From Brevibacillus fluminis (GTDB lineage Bacteria > Bacillota > Bacilli > Brevibacillales > Brevibacillaceae), in assembly GCF_003710825.1 (NCBI RefSeq), contig NZ_RHHQ01000014.1:19309-83308 (forward strand): a stretch of DNA of 64,000 bases, read 5' to 3'. Made by a program: the position numbers and the translations under genes. Positions 32,430-42,025 of the stretch are shown piece by piece. The notes under the pieces were generated by a model that saw nothing but the letters and a program-made list of their open reading frames with translations, made no database searches and was not told where the DNA came from. Numbering within the stretch: the stretch's first letter is position 1; every line of letters starts with the position of its first letter.

Positions 32430-33719
32430 ATGAAAATTAAAATGGCGATAATTGGTCCTGAAAATTTGGTAACAGCAATCAAAAAGGTTGCTGATGAATT
32501 TGAGGAGCTAGAATCCGTTCTACTCGTTTATGAGTCGGAAAAGGAATCCCCAGCATTGATAAAACAGTGTAAGGAAATAATCGATGTCTATTTATTCAGT
32601 GGAAAATTCCCTTACTATCTTTCGCAAAATGATCTTCCTCCAGATAGCCGATCCATTTACATTCCGTTTGAAGGTACAGATATTTACTCTGTCATTTTCC
32701 ATATTTATCGTACATACCACTTTTATCCTTCTGTTAGCTTTGATGTCATCACCCCTGATGTTTTACAAGAAACGTTTGAAGAATTGCAGATTGCCGATTT
32801 TCAATGGTCGGTAACAACAATGGATGATGAGTATGACGGAGAAAAGCTGTCTGAACACCATCTTCAATTATGGAAGGAGGGTAAATTCCAGGTTGTTGCC
32901 ACATGTCTGAATTCCGTTTACGTAAAATTGAGGGAATTGAAAATCCCAGTTTTCCTTGTCAAACATACCAATCAAACCATACGCGAGACGATAAAAAAAG
33001 CGATACTGCTGGGTAAAGAGCATAAAAAACACTCCGCACAAATTACGATTCTTCAGTTTAAGATCGATGAATCGGCATATATCGAGCAAAATGATCATCT
33101 GCATGTGAAAAAAACCATTAACGACTTAAGTAATCTGTTTTTCACCAGAATGGGAGAACTGGATGAAGATATTGTCACCCTTTACACAACCAGAGGAATC
33201 ATTGAGAGACTGACTGATCATTTTATGGACTTTTCTCTTTTCGAACAGATTTTTGAGAGGTACCCCTTTTTCATCAACTTCGGAATCGGAATGGGAGATA
33301 CCGGGGAAGGCGCTGCGTACAACGCAAACAAGGCGTTGACAATGGCGATGCAAGACGGAGGAAATTGCGGCTTTTTGATTGATGATCAAAAAAGAGCATA
33401 TGGTCCGTTCGGTTCTGGAACTACAATGGAATATTCACTGGTTGATGGGGAAGGTTACTCCATTCCCCATTCAATGCGCAAGCTGTATTCCTGGCTCACT
33501 ACCTTGCGGAAAGAAGTTGTGACAACGCGGGAGATAAGCAATGCTCTGTCTACCAGTGAACGAAATGCTGCAAGGCTAATCAAATCATTAAAAAACAAAG
33601 AGATTGCAGAAGTGATCGGCAAAGAAAAAATGGCCCAGAAAGGCAGACCGCGCCCTATTTATAAGGTCGATCTCCACAAGTTGGCCGAGGAACTGGGAGA
33701 GGAGGTCGAACTGACTTAA
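32430..33719 (+). CDS. Transcriptional regulator with cyclase-fold domain and C-terminal winged helix
   Basis: 429 residues, no membrane helix. An N-terminal alpha/beta domain (about 1-180, starting MKIKMAIIGPENLV) is followed by a middle domain (about 200-335) with INFGIGMGDTGEGAAYNANKALTMAM, which resembles the degenerate GGDEF/GTP-cyclohydrolase III fold. The C-terminal region (about 355-425) holds a helix-turn-helix (TTREISNALSTSERNAARLIKSLKNKEI) and a GRPRPIYKV wing. It likely senses a small molecule and controls the downstream operon. A palindrome on its own promoter suggests self-repression. The family name is not known to me. Confidence 0.65.
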   Translation: MKIKMAIIGPENLVTAIKKVADEFEELESVLLVYESEKESPALIKQCKEIIDVYLFSGKFPYYLSQNDLPPDSRSIYIPFEGTDIYSVIFHIYRTYHFYPSVSFDVITPDVLQETFEELQIADFQWSVTTMDDEYDGEKLSEHHLQLWKEGKFQVVATCLNSVYVKLRELKIPVFLVKHTNQTIRETIKKAILLGKEHKKHSAQITILQFKIDESAYIEQNDHLHVKKTINDLSNLFFTRMGELDEDIVTLYTTRGIIERLTDHFMDFSLFEQIFERYPFFINFGIGMGDTGEGAAYNANKALTMAMQDGGNCGFLIDDQKRAYGPFGSGTTMEYSLVDGEGYSIPHSMRKLYSWLTTLRKEVVTTREISNALSTSERNAARLIKSLKNKEIAEVIGKEKMAQKGRPRPIYKVDLHKLAEELGEEVELT

Positions 33720-33751
33720 GTAACCGATCACAATGAGAGGAGGGACGTCCC

Positions 33752-35374
33752 CTGACTGCAGACATCGTTTTTATAAATGGTCAGATTCTTACCATTGACC
33801 CAGAAAATCGTATTTTACAAGCGGTTGCACTAAAGGAAAACCGCATACTCGCGGTAGGAGACAATGCTGGTATCGAAAAATGTATCGGCAGTGAAACGAA
33901 GATCATCGATTTACAAGGTAGAAGCATGCTACCTGGTTTTATCGACTCGCATTTACATGTAACATTGATGGCTGCCAACACGCTTGGCATAAACTGCAAG
34001 GCGGCCCATATAAAATCAGTGCAAAACATTCTGGGAGAATTGCAAACAAAAGCGTCCCAGGTTCCCAAAGGCGCATGGGTCCGCGCATGGGGGTTCAACG
34101 AAACGAAAGTAGCGGAGCAAAGATATCCGACACGCTGGGAACTTGATGCGATATCCACCGATCACCCGATTATCGTGGTCAGAACCTGCTCCCACATCTC
34201 GGCGGTAAACAGCAAGGCGCTGGAATTGGCAGGAATTGACGCCAATACTCCTGATCCTCCGGGCGGCAAAATTGAGCGGGATGAAAAAGGGGTTCCCACA
34301 GGCGTGTTGATTGAAAACGCTCATATGAACATGCATCATTTTTCCAAATTTACCGAAACGGAGATACGTCAGGGATTGCCGCTAGCCTCCCAACAACTGC
34401 TAGCCAATGGCATTACTAGCGTTCACGATGCCGGCGCGTACGGTCCAGAAAGTCTAAGGATTTTGCAGCAGTCCACTCAAACTGGCGATATTCAGGTACG
34501 TATCTATGCCATGATTGGGGCTCTAAATGATTCCCAGGAATTTGTGAAAAAGATGATGGAGGCCGGAGTCGTCACTGGCTTAGGGAATGAGCAGTTTAAA
34601 ATCGGCCCGGTCAAAGTGTTTATTGACGGAAGCAGCAGTGGACCGACAATCGCCACAAGACAGCCGTATACGAGTGACCGAAATAATCACGGAATTCTGT
34701 ATTTTGGGCAAGAAGAATTAAACGAAGCGTTAGTGACGACGCATGAACTAGGATACCAGATTACGGCGCACGCTCAGGGCGATCGGGCCATCGAGATGAT
34801 GTTGAATTGCATCGAGACTGCATTGCAAAAACAGCCCCGCCACAATCATCGACATCGTATCGAACACGCCGGGATAACAACTCCTGACTTGTTAAAAAGG
34901 ATGAAAGAACTGAACGTTATCCCGATACCGAATCCACCGTTCTTCTACGAATTCGGCGAGGGTTACGTGAAAAATTACGGGGAGCGTGTGAATCACATGT
35001 TTCCGGCCAGAGATTTCATCGACGAGGGAATCATCGCCGCAGCCGGATCGGACAGTCCGATTACGGATTGCAATCCACTCTTGGGCATCCATACAGCGGT
35101 AAATAGACAGACGCAGGCGGGATTGTCAGTCGGTGACTGCCAACGGATCAAACGGCTGGAAGCGATAAGGCTTTATACATGGAACGGCGCTTACGCCAGT
35201 TTCGATGAGCACATCAAGGGGAGCATTGAAGTGGGAAAATTGGCGGATATGGTTGTCTTAAGCGAGCCAATCATGGAAACGCCAACAGAGAGAATTAAAG
35301 ATATAACAGTGGAGATGACCGTTTTGGACGGCAGAATCGTGTATCAAAAAGGCGAAGGAGAGATACGAGCATGA
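33752..35374 (+). CDS. YtcJ-like metal-dependent amidohydrolase, probable CTG start
   Basis: 540 residues if started at CTG 33752, seven nt after GAGGAGGG. The open frame from a TGA at 33734 has no ATG, GTG or TTG before 33926, and starting there would remove the beta-sandwich strand (ADIVFINGQILTIDPENRILQAVA) that every YtcJ relative has. Metal motifs follow: GFIDSHLHVT, the ITAHAQGDRAIE and HRIEHAG histidines, and AAGSDSPIT. The class hydrolyses amides or N-acyl bonds of unknown substrates. Its 3' end overlaps the aminotransferase by 4 nt. Confidence 0.85.
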   Translation: MTADIVFINGQILTIDPENRILQAVALKENRILAVGDNAGIEKCIGSETKIIDLQGRSMLPGFIDSHLHVTLMAANTLGINCKAAHIKSVQNILGELQTKASQVPKGAWVRAWGFNETKVAEQRYPTRWELDAISTDHPIIVVRTCSHISAVNSKALELAGIDANTPDPPGGKIERDEKGVPTGVLIENAHMNMHHFSKFTETEIRQGLPLASQQLLANGITSVHDAGAYGPESLRILQQSTQTGDIQVRIYAMIGALNDSQEFVKKMMEAGVVTGLGNEQFKIGPVKVFIDGSSSGPTIATRQPYTSDRNNHGILYFGQEELNEALVTTHELGYQITAHAQGDRAIEMMLNCIETALQKQPRHNHRHRIEHAGITTPDLLKRMKELNVIPIPNPPFFYEFGEGYVKNYGERVNHMFPARDFIDEGIIAAAGSDSPITDCNPLLGIHTAVNRQTQAGLSVGDCQRIKRLEAIRLYTWNGAYASFDEHIKGSIEVGKLADMVVLSEPIMETPTERIKDITVEMTVLDGRIVYQKGEGEIRA

Positions 35375-36525
35375 AAGAATTATCCAAAACGCGAAGCAAG
35401 TTGCCAAACTCAGGAATCCGCCAGCTAATGGAGCTTTCCGCCAGTATTCCGGATGCCATTCATCTGGAAGTGGGCGAACCGAACGTCAATACGCCACAAC
35501 ATATTCGGGAAGCGGCAACCTTGGCCATGAACGAAGGCTTTACCGGCTATACTTCGGTGCCAGGTTACAAATCGCTGCGCGATGCATTGTGCGAGCATCT
35601 TGGCTATCGCTATGGATTAAAAATCACAAGCGAGCAAGTGATGGTCACCTCCGGGGCCGTAACAGCCTTGACAGCCAGCTTGCTGGCAATTGCCGACGCC
35701 GACGATGAAATCTTGATTCCCGATCCGGGCTGGCCGGTTTACGAAATGATGGTTCTCGCGCAAGGGTCTGTGGCCAAAAGATATCCTTTGCAGTTGGAGA
35801 ACGGTTTTGCCCCTGATCTGGAGCAGCTGGAACAATTGGTTACCCCGAAAACCAAGGCCATTTTGATCAATACGCCGGGGAATCCGACAGGAGCGGTTCT
35901 CGGGCAGGAGCAAATCCTTGAATTGTTGGCATTTGCCGTCAAGCACGACTTGTATGTGATATCGGACGAAGTGTACGACGGAATCGTTTTTGAAGGCACC
36001 CATATCAGTCCAAAAACGTTCGACACCGATGGCCGGGTGATCAGCATTTTTGGCGCATCGAAAAATTACGCGATGACCGGCTGGCGAATCGGCTACGCAG
36101 TGGCCTCTCCCGAGATTACCACGATAATGGGTAAAGTGATGCTGCCCTTGGTATCCTGCGCCACCTCCATTTCCCAAAAAGCGGCGGAGGCTGCGATTAG
36201 AGGACCGCAGGATTTTGTTGAGGAAATGCGGCAAAGTTACAAGCAGAGACGCGACAAAGCATACGATTTGTTTACACAAGCAGAAGTGAAAGCGTTTAAA
36301 CCGGATGGCGCTTTCTACATGCTGGTTGATATGGCGGAATTGGGTCGGCCAGCAGACGAACTGGTGCTCCAATTGCTGAAAGAGGAAAAAGTAGCTGTTG
36401 CCCCCGGCACCACTTTTGGGGAGCTGACCAACAAAATGGTGCGTATATCTCTTGCGTCAGAAGAGTCGCAATTGCTGGAAGGGGTAAAACGGATTTGCAG
36501 CTTCATAGCCAGACATAAAAAATGA
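35371..36525 (+). CDS. Class I/II PLP aminotransferase
   Basis: 384 residues. The PLP lysine is in FGASKNYAMTGWRIGY (about 230), with NTPGNPTG (about 168-175) and the SDEVYDGI aspartate; the C-terminal Arg that binds the substrate carboxylate is in MVRISLA. It should exchange an amino group between an amino acid and a keto acid; the specific substrate is unknown. The ATGA overlap with the amidohydrolase indicates coupling, so it may process the amino acid the amidohydrolase releases. Confidence 0.9.
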   Translation: MKELSKTRSKLPNSGIRQLMELSASIPDAIHLEVGEPNVNTPQHIREAATLAMNEGFTGYTSVPGYKSLRDALCEHLGYRYGLKITSEQVMVTSGAVTALTASLLAIADADDEILIPDPGWPVYEMMVLAQGSVAKRYPLQLENGFAPDLEQLEQLVTPKTKAILINTPGNPTGAVLGQEQILELLAFAVKHDLYVISDEVYDGIVFEGTHISPKTFDTDGRVISIFGASKNYAMTGWRIGYAVASPEITTIMGKVMLPLVSCATSISQKAAEAAIRGPQDFVEEMRQSYKQRRDKAYDLFTQAEVKAFKPDGAFYMLVDMAELGRPADELVLQLLKEEKVAVAPGTTFGELTNKMVRISLASEESQLLEGVKRICSFIARHKK

Positions 36526-36549
36526 AAGCCAAAGTAAAGGAGATAAGGT

Positions 36550-37509
36550 ATGAAACTAGTAACCTATTCCCGGTCCGGTAGGAAATCGATTGGAGCCGTT
36601 GTGGCAGATAAAGTGATTGATATCGCCAAAGCTTACAAGCTGATGGCAAACGAAGAAGGAATCCCGTCTGACATGAAATCGTTTCTTCAAGGAGGAACGG
36701 TTTTGCTGGAGAAAGCACGGCAAGCCGTCGAGTTTGCTGCTGCGGGTGGGCGCATTCAAGAGACAGAGCTGGCAGACGTGATCTTTCGGATCGAAACCGT
36801 GGATATTCATGCGCCAATCTCCAATCCGAATAAAATTATCTGCATCGGTTTGAATTACCGTGACCATGCTGCGGAAGTGAATTTGGAGATTCCGACAATC
36901 CCGGTCCTATTCTCGAAATATTCGAACACGATTAATGATCCGCTGTCACCGATCCCCAAACCTGAAGACTCCGACCAGCTTGATTACGAAGCGGAGCTTG
37001 CCGTAGTGATCGGGAAGCATGCAAGTCATGTGGAGGAAGCCGATGCCAATCAGTACGTAGCTGGCTACACCGCCATGAACGACGTATCTGTTCGGGATTA
37101 TCAAGTAAGGACGTCGCAATGGTTGCAGGGAAAAACCTTTGACGGCCACGCGCCGATGGGACCTTACCTGGTCACCGCTGATGAAGTCAACGACCCGCAT
37201 CGCCTTGCTATCAAATGCTATGTGAATGATGAAATCCGCCAGAATTCCAACACCAAGGAACTGATCTTCTCCATTCCTTATTTGATCAGCTACCTGTCCA
37301 AAATCATGGTGTTGGAACCGGGAGATATCATTGCTACCGGTACGCCGCATGGGGTAGCGATGGGATTGAAACCGCCGAAATATTTGCAAGTCGGTGACAA
37401 AGTGCGAGTCGAGATCGAAGGAATCGGCAGTCTGGAGAATCCCGTGGTGTTAGGGGACAAGGCTTTTATTCAACGACAGTTTCTGGCAAAACATCAACAA
37501 GGGCTGTAA
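36550..37509 (+). CDS. Fumarylacetoacetate hydrolase family enzyme
   Basis: 319 residues. The FAH catalytic domain (about 95-305) shows ICIGLNYRDHAAEV, LDYEAELAVVIG (metal Glu residues), YTAMNDVSVRDYQVR and GDIIATGTPHGVAMG. Family members cleave C-C bonds of acylpyruvates, decarboxylate oxaloacetate-like acids or hydrate dienoates. The N-terminal 90 residues are the usual small lid domain. AAAGGAG precedes the ATG. In this operon it may act on a keto acid made by the aminotransferase. Confidence 0.9.
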   Translation: MKLVTYSRSGRKSIGAVVADKVIDIAKAYKLMANEEGIPSDMKSFLQGGTVLLEKARQAVEFAAAGGRIQETELADVIFRIETVDIHAPISNPNKIICIGLNYRDHAAEVNLEIPTIPVLFSKYSNTINDPLSPIPKPEDSDQLDYEAELAVVIGKHASHVEEADANQYVAGYTAMNDVSVRDYQVRTSQWLQGKTFDGHAPMGPYLVTADEVNDPHRLAIKCYVNDEIRQNSNTKELIFSIPYLISYLSKIMVLEPGDIIATGTPHGVAMGLKPPKYLQVGDKVRVEIEGIGSLENPVVLGDKAFIQRQFLAKHQQGL

Positions 37510-37565
37510 AAGATACCGTTCGTTACTGATAACAAAAAAGTTTTATTAAAGGGGGGTGCATTGTA

Positions 37566-38681
37566 ATGAAAGCCAAAAAAGCATTGATGCTGGTAGGTTC
37601 TCTTGTTCTCGCAGGTTCTTTGGGTCTCACAGGATGCACAAGTGAAGGGGCGTCCAGTCAGGTTCAAACACAACCAAACCAACAAGGGCAACCGAATCAA
37701 ACCGCTAAGACGCAGGGGGAAAATCAAGGCGGGGGAACGTTGGCAAAGGTAAAACAAAGAGGCAAGGTAGTCGTCGGGGTAAATAACGTTTTGCCGGGAT
37801 TCGGCTATTTAAAACCTGACGGAAGCAACAGCGGGTTTGATATCGATTTCGCAAAAGCCTATGCAGCCGCCATCTTTGGCGACCCTAACGCAGTCGAGTT
37901 GCGGCCGGTATCCACGCAAGAACGCTTCACCGCTTTGCAAACAGGCGAAATCGACATATTAAGTCGCAATGCAACGATGACTAGCTCACGCGACGTTTCC
38001 ATGGGATTAAAATTCGGACCTACCACCTTCTATGATGGACAAGGGGTGATGGTTCACGCAGACAGCAAAATCAACAATTTGAAGGGTTTAGATGGGATGC
38101 GCATCGGTGTCGAGCAAGGAACGACAACCGAGATGAACCTAACCGAACAGTTGAAAAGAGTAGGGGCGAAAGCGAATATCGTCGTGTTTGAAAATCAGGA
38201 TGCCGAAGTAGCCGCCTTTGAGCAAGGCAGCATCGATGCATGGTCGACGGACAAGTCGGGCCTGGTTGCTCGTTTAGCTTCTTTGAAAAATCCGGAGGGA
38301 GTTAAAATTCTTCCTGATGTATTATCGAAAGAGCCGCTGACACCTGCGGTTAAAGCCGGGGACGATCAGATGTTCAACCTTATGAGATGGACTGTCTATG
38401 CGTTGATCCAAGCGGAGGAATATGGCATCACGCAAAGCAACGTCGAAAGTTTCCTGAACAGCGAGGATCCGGAAATCCGTCGTTTCCTGGGTGTAGAAGG
38501 AGATGTAGGTGCACAGTTAGGTTTGCCTAATGATTTTGTCGTAAAGGTAATCAAAGCAGTAGGGAACTATGGCGAAATTTTTGAGCGAAATCTTGGCAAA
38601 AACACGATCTTCAAATTAGATCGTGGAGCCAACGATCTATGGACAAAGGGCGGTTTACTGTACTCCCCGCCATTCCGATAA
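37566..38681 (+). CDS. AapJ-type amino-acid-binding lipoprotein
   Basis: 371 residues. A lipoprotein signal ends in LGLTGC (about residue 24), followed by a Gln/Asn-rich linker (about 28-58) and a family 3 solute-binding domain. GVNNVLPGFGYLKPDG, SGFDIDFAKAYAAAIFGDP, STQERFTALQTGEIDILSRNATMT and FYDGQGVMV match AapJ/BztA, the binding protein of general L-amino-acid transporters. The long linker and lipid anchor suit a Gram-positive surface. GGGGGG precedes the ATG. It heads a complete four-gene transporter. Confidence 0.88.
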   Translation: MKAKKALMLVGSLVLAGSLGLTGCTSEGASSQVQTQPNQQGQPNQTAKTQGENQGGGTLAKVKQRGKVVVGVNNVLPGFGYLKPDGSNSGFDIDFAKAYAAAIFGDPNAVELRPVSTQERFTALQTGEIDILSRNATMTSSRDVSMGLKFGPTTFYDGQGVMVHADSKINNLKGLDGMRIGVEQGTTTEMNLTEQLKRVGAKANIVVFENQDAEVAAFEQGSIDAWSTDKSGLVARLASLKNPEGVKILPDVLSKEPLTPAVKAGDDQMFNLMRWTVYALIQAEEYGITQSNVESFLNSEDPEIRRFLGVEGDVGAQLGLPNDFVVKVIKAVGNYGEIFERNLGKNTIFKLDRGANDLWTKGGLLYSPPFR

Positions 38682-38762
38682 AAGATAAACAGATGGACCT
38701 ATTTGTCCCTCTTTTTGTGGCAATGGGTCCATTCTTTTACAAAGCTGAGAGGTGAGAGCAGC

Positions 38763-39938
38763 ATGCAAAGCATCACCAAGGAAAAAACCCCATTTTGGCG
38801 AAACAAGCGAATCGTCCCCACCTTGCTCCAAGCGCTTTTTCTTATTCTGATCGTGAGCACCATTGCTTACTTTTTCCTCAATTCGGTTCAAGGGTTAAAA
38901 AAGATCGGTATCACCTTGGGTTTTCATTTTCTAACGTCAAATGCCTCATTCAGCATCAGTGACACATTGATCGATTTCTCGCCGTCAGACAGCTATGGAA
39001 AAGCTATGCTGGTCGGGCTTCTTAATACACTGAAGGTGTCGGTTCTGGGGATTATCTTTTCGATCCTGATCGGTCTGATTATCGGGATTGCCCGTCTCTC
39101 CACAAACGGATTAGCCAGGCTGTTTGCCGCTACCTACATTGAAATCTTCCGTAATATTCCGCTGCTTGTACAAATAACGATGCTGTATCTTGTCGTCTTT
39201 TTACCGTTGCCGAGAATTGAAAACAGCATCCATTTCTTTGACATTGCCTATTTGAGCAATCGCGGCAATGCCATTCCGTGGTTTGCCGTACATTCCGGAT
39301 GGGGAGTATGGCTGGTTTTGTTGATTTTTGGTCTATTTCTCGCAAGATATATATGGAAAGTAAGGATAGCTAAACAAATGGAAACGGGAGTAAGGGCGTT
39401 CTCGATGCTCTGGGGAGCAGGGGCAACGATCTTCGTTTTTCTCATTGCATTTGTGATCACAGGGCAATCCCCTCTCTCAATCAGCGTTCCGGTGATCAAC
39501 GGGAAAAGCTTTTCAGGAGGATATGTGATTAGCTCAGAGTTTGCATCTATTTTGCTGGGGTTGATTACCTATACATCCGCTTTTATCGCGGAGATTGTGC
39601 GGGGTGGCATACTGGCGGTGCCAAAAGGTCAGACGGAGGCTGCCAAAGCGCTGGGACTGAAGAAAAGTACGATTTTGCGCCTGATTATTTTGCCGCAAGC
39701 CAACCGCATCATCATTCCACCGGCTACCAGTCAGTTATTAAACTTGATAAAAAACTCTAGTCTGGCAGTTGCAGTCGGTTATTCCGATTTGTTTTCGGTT
39801 GGAAATACGATCATCAACCAAACCGGACGAGCCATCGAGATGATTGCGTTGATCGGGGGTGTTTACCTGGCACTTAGTTTGCTTACGTCCTTGTTGATGA
39901 ACATGTTTAACAAGCACTATCAACTGATAGAGAGGTGA
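38763..39938 (+). CDS. AapQ-type amino-acid ABC permease
   Basis: 391 residues from the ATG at 38763 behind GAGGTGAG. It carries YGKAMLVGLLNTLKVSVLGII, ATYIEIFRNIPLLVQITMLY and the cytosolic EAA-type loop EIVRGGILAVPKGQTEAAKALGL, with about eight membrane segments. The long insert between helices (about 150-260) is the mark of AapQ/BztB rather than the short HisM type. It forms the heteromeric channel with the next gene, 6 nt downstream. Confidence 0.88.
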   Translation: MQSITKEKTPFWRNKRIVPTLLQALFLILIVSTIAYFFLNSVQGLKKIGITLGFHFLTSNASFSISDTLIDFSPSDSYGKAMLVGLLNTLKVSVLGIIFSILIGLIIGIARLSTNGLARLFAATYIEIFRNIPLLVQITMLYLVVFLPLPRIENSIHFFDIAYLSNRGNAIPWFAVHSGWGVWLVLLIFGLFLARYIWKVRIAKQMETGVRAFSMLWGAGATIFVFLIAFVITGQSPLSISVPVINGKSFSGGYVISSEFASILLGLITYTSAFIAEIVRGGILAVPKGQTEAAKALGLKKSTILRLIILPQANRIIIPPATSQLLNLIKNSSLAVAVGYSDLFSVGNTIINQTGRAIEMIALIGGVYLALSLLTSLLMNMFNKHYQLIER

Positions 39939-39944
39939 CTGAAA

Positions 39945-41141
39945 ATGCCTTCAACAAACATCACGCTTGTCACCCGAAAAAGGTCTGGTCAAGCATTTGT
40001 TCAGATTTGTCTACGAGCAATCAAGCAGAATCTGTTCAGCAGTTGGCCCAATACGCTCGTGACTTTCCTTTTGTTGCTAGTACTCGGATACCTTCTCAAG
40101 GAAGCTGTTTATTGGATAGCCGTAACAGCAAAGTGGGACGTGATTGTCGCTAATTTTCAGCTGTTGATGGTTGGTCAATATCCAGCTGCGGAAACATGGC
40201 GAGTCTGGATAATCGTAACGATCTGTAGCTGTTTACTTGGAAGTGCGGGTGGCAGACAAAAAGGGTTATGGTCACATACGTCTGTTTTTTTCCTTGCTCT
40301 GTTTTTGCTTGCGCTACTGTTGCCTTTTTTATCGCTGGCGTCGCGGATTTGGCTTGCTGCCAATATTGTCGTGATGGGAGCAGGCTATTTACTCTGCAAA
40401 AAATGGCCGGGATCGAGGAAAGCAAACCTTATTGGCTGGATTTGCTTAGTTCCTCTGGCTATTTTGATCCTGCAGGGGGCCGGTGCGTTTCATACGGTCG
40501 ATTCAAAACTTTGGGGCGGCTTTTTACTAACGATTTTGATTGCCGGCATCTCCATTGTTTGCTCATTTCCCTTGGGCTTTTTGCTGGCCCTTGGGAGAAG
40601 AAGCAAGTTAGTAGTGGTGCGCTGGTTCAGCGTCGCTTACATCGAATTGATTAGGGGTGTCCCGTTAATCGCTGTGTTGTTTATGGCTCAATTAATGGTG
40701 CCGCTGTTTTTGGGCGAGGGCATAGAATTAAGCAATGTATTACGGGCGATCATTGGCTTTACCCTGTTTAATGCTGCCTATTTTGCGGAAACGGTCAGGG
40801 GAGGGTTGCAAGCGATTCCGCGCGGACAATTTGAAGCGGCAGATGCGCTGGGACTTTCTTACATCCAAAAGATGGGCTTGGTAATTTCGCCGCAGGCAAT
40901 CCGCGCCGTAATCCCTGCGCTTGTAGGGAATGTGATAGAGGTATTTAAAGATACCTCTTTGGTCGCTATCGTTAGCCTGTTGGATCTGATTGGCATTGCC
41001 AAGCGGATTGCTGCCAATCCGCAATTCTTGGGAACTCAAATGGAAGTGTATCTCTTTGTCGCGTTCATTTTCATTATCTTTTGTTTCTTCATGTCCTATA
41101 TCAGCAAAAGTCTGGAGCGTTCATTCAACGTCGGAAGATAA
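39945..41141 (+). CDS. AapM-type amino-acid ABC permease
   Basis: 398 residues, about ten membrane segments. NFQLLMVGQYPAAETWRVWI and the VDSKLWGGFLLTI stretch are characteristic of AapM/BztC, and the EAA loop AETVRGGLQAIPRGQFEAADALGLS lies near residue 280. It pairs with the AapQ-like subunit. A short 6-nt gap and good spacing indicate the same operon. The cytosolic ATPase follows. Confidence 0.88.
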   Translation: MPSTNITLVTRKRSGQAFVQICLRAIKQNLFSSWPNTLVTFLLLLVLGYLLKEAVYWIAVTAKWDVIVANFQLLMVGQYPAAETWRVWIIVTICSCLLGSAGGRQKGLWSHTSVFFLALFLLALLLPFLSLASRIWLAANIVVMGAGYLLCKKWPGSRKANLIGWICLVPLAILILQGAGAFHTVDSKLWGGFLLTILIAGISIVCSFPLGFLLALGRRSKLVVVRWFSVAYIELIRGVPLIAVLFMAQLMVPLFLGEGIELSNVLRAIIGFTLFNAAYFAETVRGGLQAIPRGQFEAADALGLSYIQKMGLVISPQAIRAVIPALVGNVIEVFKDTSLVAIVSLLDLIGIAKRIAANPQFLGTQMEVYLFVAFIFIIFCFFMSYISKSLERSFNVGR

Positions 41142-41165
41142 CCAACAGCAAAGGGGGAAAAATTG

Positions 41166-41936
41166 ATGCAAACAGAGGCAAGTCGCGGGGTCGAGGAAAA
41201 TGGACTGGAAGAGATGATTGTTTGCAAAAACATCCACAAATGGTACGGCAGTCACAATGTACTGAAAAATGTTTCCCTGCAGGTAAAAAAGGGGGAAGTG
41301 ATCGTCATCATTGGCCCATCCGGCTCTGGCAAATCTACTTTTATCCGTACCATCAACGCCCTGGAAGAGATTCAAAAGGGCGAGATTATCGTGGATAATA
41401 TCAACCTGTCAAACGACATCGCCAACATTGAAGCGGTCCGCAAAGAGACGGGGATGGTCTTTCAGTCTTTTAATCTGTTTTCGCATATGACGATCCTGCA
41501 AAATATTACCCTCGCTCCGATTTGGGTAAGAAAATACCAGAGAGCGAAGGCGGAAAAAATCGCAATGGAACTTTTGGAGCGTGTTGGAATAGCCAACCAA
41601 GCGCACAAATTCCCTGGACAGTTGTCAGGAGGTCAACAACAACGGGTGGCGATTGCCCGCGCATTGGCCATGCAGCCAAAAGTGATGCTGTTTGATGAAC
41701 CAACCTCAGCTTTAGACCCTGAAATGATTAAAGAAGTACTGGATGTCATGAAAGATCTTGCAAAGTCAGGAATGACGATGCTGGTGGTAACGCATGAAAT
41801 GCACTTTGCCCGTGAAGTCGCAGACCGTATTGTTTTTTTTGATGGCGGAGAAATCGTGGAAGTCGGAACACCTGACGAAATATTTGATAATCCAAAACAT
41901 GCCAGAACTCAAACGTTTTTGTCACAAATTTTGTAG
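41166..41936 (+). CDS. AapP-type ABC transporter ATPase
   Basis: 256 residues. Walker A GPSGSGKST (about 51-59), Q-loop MVFQSFNLF, signature LSGGQQQR (about 154-161), Walker B VMLFDEPTSALD (about 174-185) and H-loop VTHEM are all present. It powers the amino-acid transporter. ATG at 41166 is preferred over a TTG one codon before, behind AAAGGGGG. A terminator follows, closing the island A operon that began at 33.75 kb. Confidence 0.93.
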   Translation: MQTEASRGVEENGLEEMIVCKNIHKWYGSHNVLKNVSLQVKKGEVIVIIGPSGSGKSTFIRTINALEEIQKGEIIVDNINLSNDIANIEAVRKETGMVFQSFNLFSHMTILQNITLAPIWVRKYQRAKAEKIAMELLERVGIANQAHKFPGQLSGGQQQRVAIARALAMQPKVMLFDEPTSALDPEMIKEVLDVMKDLAKSGMTMLVVTHEMHFAREVADRIVFFDGGEIVEVGTPDEIFDNPKHARTQTFLSQIL

Positions 41937-41968
41937 AAAAAGGGACCATTGCCTTAAGAAAGTGAAAC

Positions 41969-42012
41969 GCCCTTCACCTGATGCGCAAGCAGCGAGTGAA
42001 GGGCTTGTTTTG
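41969..42012 (+). terminator. Terminator of the island A operon
   Basis: GCCCTTCAC pairs with GTGAAGGGC, followed by TTGTTTTG. Confidence 0.75.
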
Positions 42013-42025
42013 TTCCGCCGACAAT

